DNA of 64,000 bases from JBMNGH01 sp050949725 (lineage in GTDB: Bacteria; Bacillota; Thermosediminibacteria; Thermosediminibacterales; Tepidanaerobacteraceae). Numbering within the stretch: the stretch's first letter is position 1; each line of letters opens with the position of its first letter. The DNA lies in contig JBMNGH010000011.1 in NCBI GenBank assembly GCA_050949725.1, positions 62,001 through 126,000 of the forward strand, read 5' to 3'. Of the stretch, positions 62,780 to 64,000 are shown in pieces. Made by a program: the position numbers and the translations under genes. Below the pieces are notes generated by a model that ran no database searches, was not told the origin of the DNA, and saw only the letters and a program-made list of their open reading frames with translations.

Positions 62780-64000
62780 CTATTGACCTGCTGCGCTTTG
62801 ACCCGAAACATACCCGGATGACCACGCCCATTGAAGGTTATAGCCACCACACTTTCCATCAATATCAATAATCTCACCGGCAAAAAACAAACCTTTTACA
62901 ATTTTGGATTCAAGGGTGCCAGGATCGATCTCTGATGTTCTGATACCGCCTGCCGTTACCTGGGCACTCGGCCATGATTTTGTCCCTTTTATTTTAAATT
63001 GCCAGCATTTCAGTATTTTTGAAATCCGGCTTATCTGCTCAGAAGTAATCGATCCTGCATTGACCTTTAAATCGGAAAACCCGGCCTGCCTTAATACTAC
63101 TGGTATTAACCTTTTGTTTATTAATCCAACTAACGCAAACTCCAGCGTCTTATGTGGCATTTTATTAAAACGTGAAGCAAGGAGCTCTTCCAGTTTTTTT
63201 ATATCCAAATTATCCAAGACGGTTACTTGCAAAAGGGCTTCCCTTCCGCACTGCAAAAGTTCTCCGGCCTTCCTGCTTATCTGCAAGATCGGAGGTCCGG
63301 ATATGCCGTAGTTCGTAAATAAAATATCTCCCCTGTCTTTAGCAATCGTCTTTGTACCTGAAACAACTGCTGCAGCACCTACGAATTTTACGCCATCGAT
63401 TTGCTTAAAGAACTTCCCCTCAAGTTTTAATTGTACAAGGGCGGGGAAAATTTCCGTTGTGCTGTGCCCGAGTTTTTTTGCAAGCCCATACCCGTTTCCG
63501 TCGCTTCCGGTTGAAGGCATGGCCTTCCCACCACACGCCAGCACAACCCTGTCACACCTGAACAAACCTGCCCCTTCGGTTTCGATTAAGAAACCATCTC
63601 CCTCTTTTTTAATGGAACTGACATAAACCCCACATACAATATTAACCCCTAGGACCTTTAACTCATATAAAAGGACGTCAAGGATGCTTGAAGCCTGATC
63701 AGACATCGGAAAGACCTTCCCGTTATCTTCTACCTTATGTGCTATTCCAAGTTTTTCAAAAAATGCGATTGTTTCCGGAATGCTGAACCTTGAAAGTGCC
63801 CCGGTCACAAATTCGCGATTCTCTCCGCTGTAATCATGAACATTTGCATGGATATTTGTAAAATTGCACCTGCCGTTACCTGTGACTAATATCTTCTTCC
63901 CTATGCGCGGGTTTCTCTCTAAAATCTTGACTTCAGCACCCATTCTTCTGGCTGCTATTGCAGCAATTATACCTGATGCTCCTCCACCGACAACAATTAC
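62780..64000 (-). CDS. HI0933/BaiN-family FAD-dependent oxidoreductase (5' end outside the window)
   Basis: A flavoprotein whose frame stays open to the window edge. The extreme upstream codons read VIVVGGGASGIIAAIAARR, the FAD-binding Rossmann motif, so only a short N-terminus is missing. Other family features are NGRCNFTN, ACGGKAMPSTGSDGNGY, LFTNYGISGPPIL and the C-terminal AGEIIDIDGKCGGYNLQWAW SSG. Members (YhiN, BaiN) reduce unsaturated substrates or act on RNA; the role here is unknown. Confidence 0.93.
   Translation of the reverse strand, partial: VIVVGGGASGIIAAIAARRMGAEVKILERNPRIGKKILVTGNGRCNFTNIHANVHDYSGENREFVTGALSRFSIPETIAFFEKLGIAHKVEDNGKVFPMSDQASSILDVLLYELKVLGVNIVCGVYVSSIKKEGDGFLIETEGAGLFRCDRVVLACGGKAMPSTGSDGNGYGLAKKLGHSTTEIFPALVQLKLEGKFFKQIDGVKFVGAAAVVSGTKTIAKDRGDILFTNYGISGPPILQISRKAGELLQCGREALLQVTVLDNLDIKKLEELLASRFNKMPHKTLEFALVGLINKRLIPVVLRQAGFSDLKVNAGSITSEQISRISKILKCWQFKIKGTKSWPSAQVTAGGIRTSEIDPGTLESKIVKGLFFAGEIIDIDGKCGGYNLQWAWSSGYVSGQSAAGQ

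Overview
The window comes from an AT-rich, low-GC, anaerobic Firmicute, most likely a thermophilic or moderately thermophilic member of the Clostridia. Supporting signs are a T-box leader, strong Shine-Dalgarno sites (AGGAGG type), GTG/TTG starts, a reverse rubrerythrin, YlmH, a spore-germination-type Gmad2 lipoprotein and type I-B repeats ending ATTGAAAC on the transcribed strand. The genus cannot be fixed from the sequence alone.

Region 1 (1-28.6 kb) is one large CRISPR-Cas island. Positions 1-10646 hold 160 complete 30-bp repeats and the array runs off the left edge. Repeat orientation and a leader at 10647-10771 show that it is transcribed leftward, with the newest spacers near 10.6 kb. 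All cas genes lie on the minus strand. In transcription order they are cas6 and cas2; a six-gene type III module of Cmr/III-C-like architecture (cmr1-like, cmr6-like, a Cas10 without recognisable HD and GGDD motifs, cmr4-like, cmr5-like, cmr3-like); and a type I-B module (cas8b, cas7, cas5, cas3, cas4, cas1). The type III module thus sits between cas6-cas2 and the I-B genes. Two isolated degenerate CRISPR repeats lie in the two long intergenic gaps of the cas region (18.5 kb and 27.35 kb). The second is preceded by a leader-like promoter and followed by a tiny zinc-ribbon gene with an in-frame TGA. These stretches are the best candidates for an undescribed element, either guide-RNA-based regulation of cas genes or array relics.

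Region 2 (28.8-33.2 kb) is ordinary housekeeping: a Gmad2 lipoprotein, PlsC acyltransferase, YlmH and TrpB2 with an upstream T-box, plus a dispersed palindromic repeat. Region 3 (33.3-40.4 kb) is rearranged: a frameshifted IS1634-family element, a decayed duplicate of an old-yellow-enzyme gene, a broken sorbitol PTS gene beside intact srlB and gutM, the intact OYE-family reductase and a HEPN/MNT toxin-antitoxin pair.

Region 4 (40.5-46.7 kb) is a drug-efflux operon (HlyD-type adaptor, two ATPases, ABC-2 permease, TolC-like protein, TetR regulator) with a palindromic operator at its promoter. Region 5 (46.7-49.9 kb) is a glycine-betaine-type ABC importer. Region 6 (50.0-58.5 kb) has an intact IS1634-family element, a two-component system with a large FtsX-type ABC exporter, an AraC/GyrI-like regulator and a solo IS end.

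Region 7 (58.6-64 kb) carries a reverse rubrerythrin, the zinc uptake operon znuA-znuC-znuB-zur with a candidate Zur operator, and a partial HI0933-family flavoprotein at the right edge.
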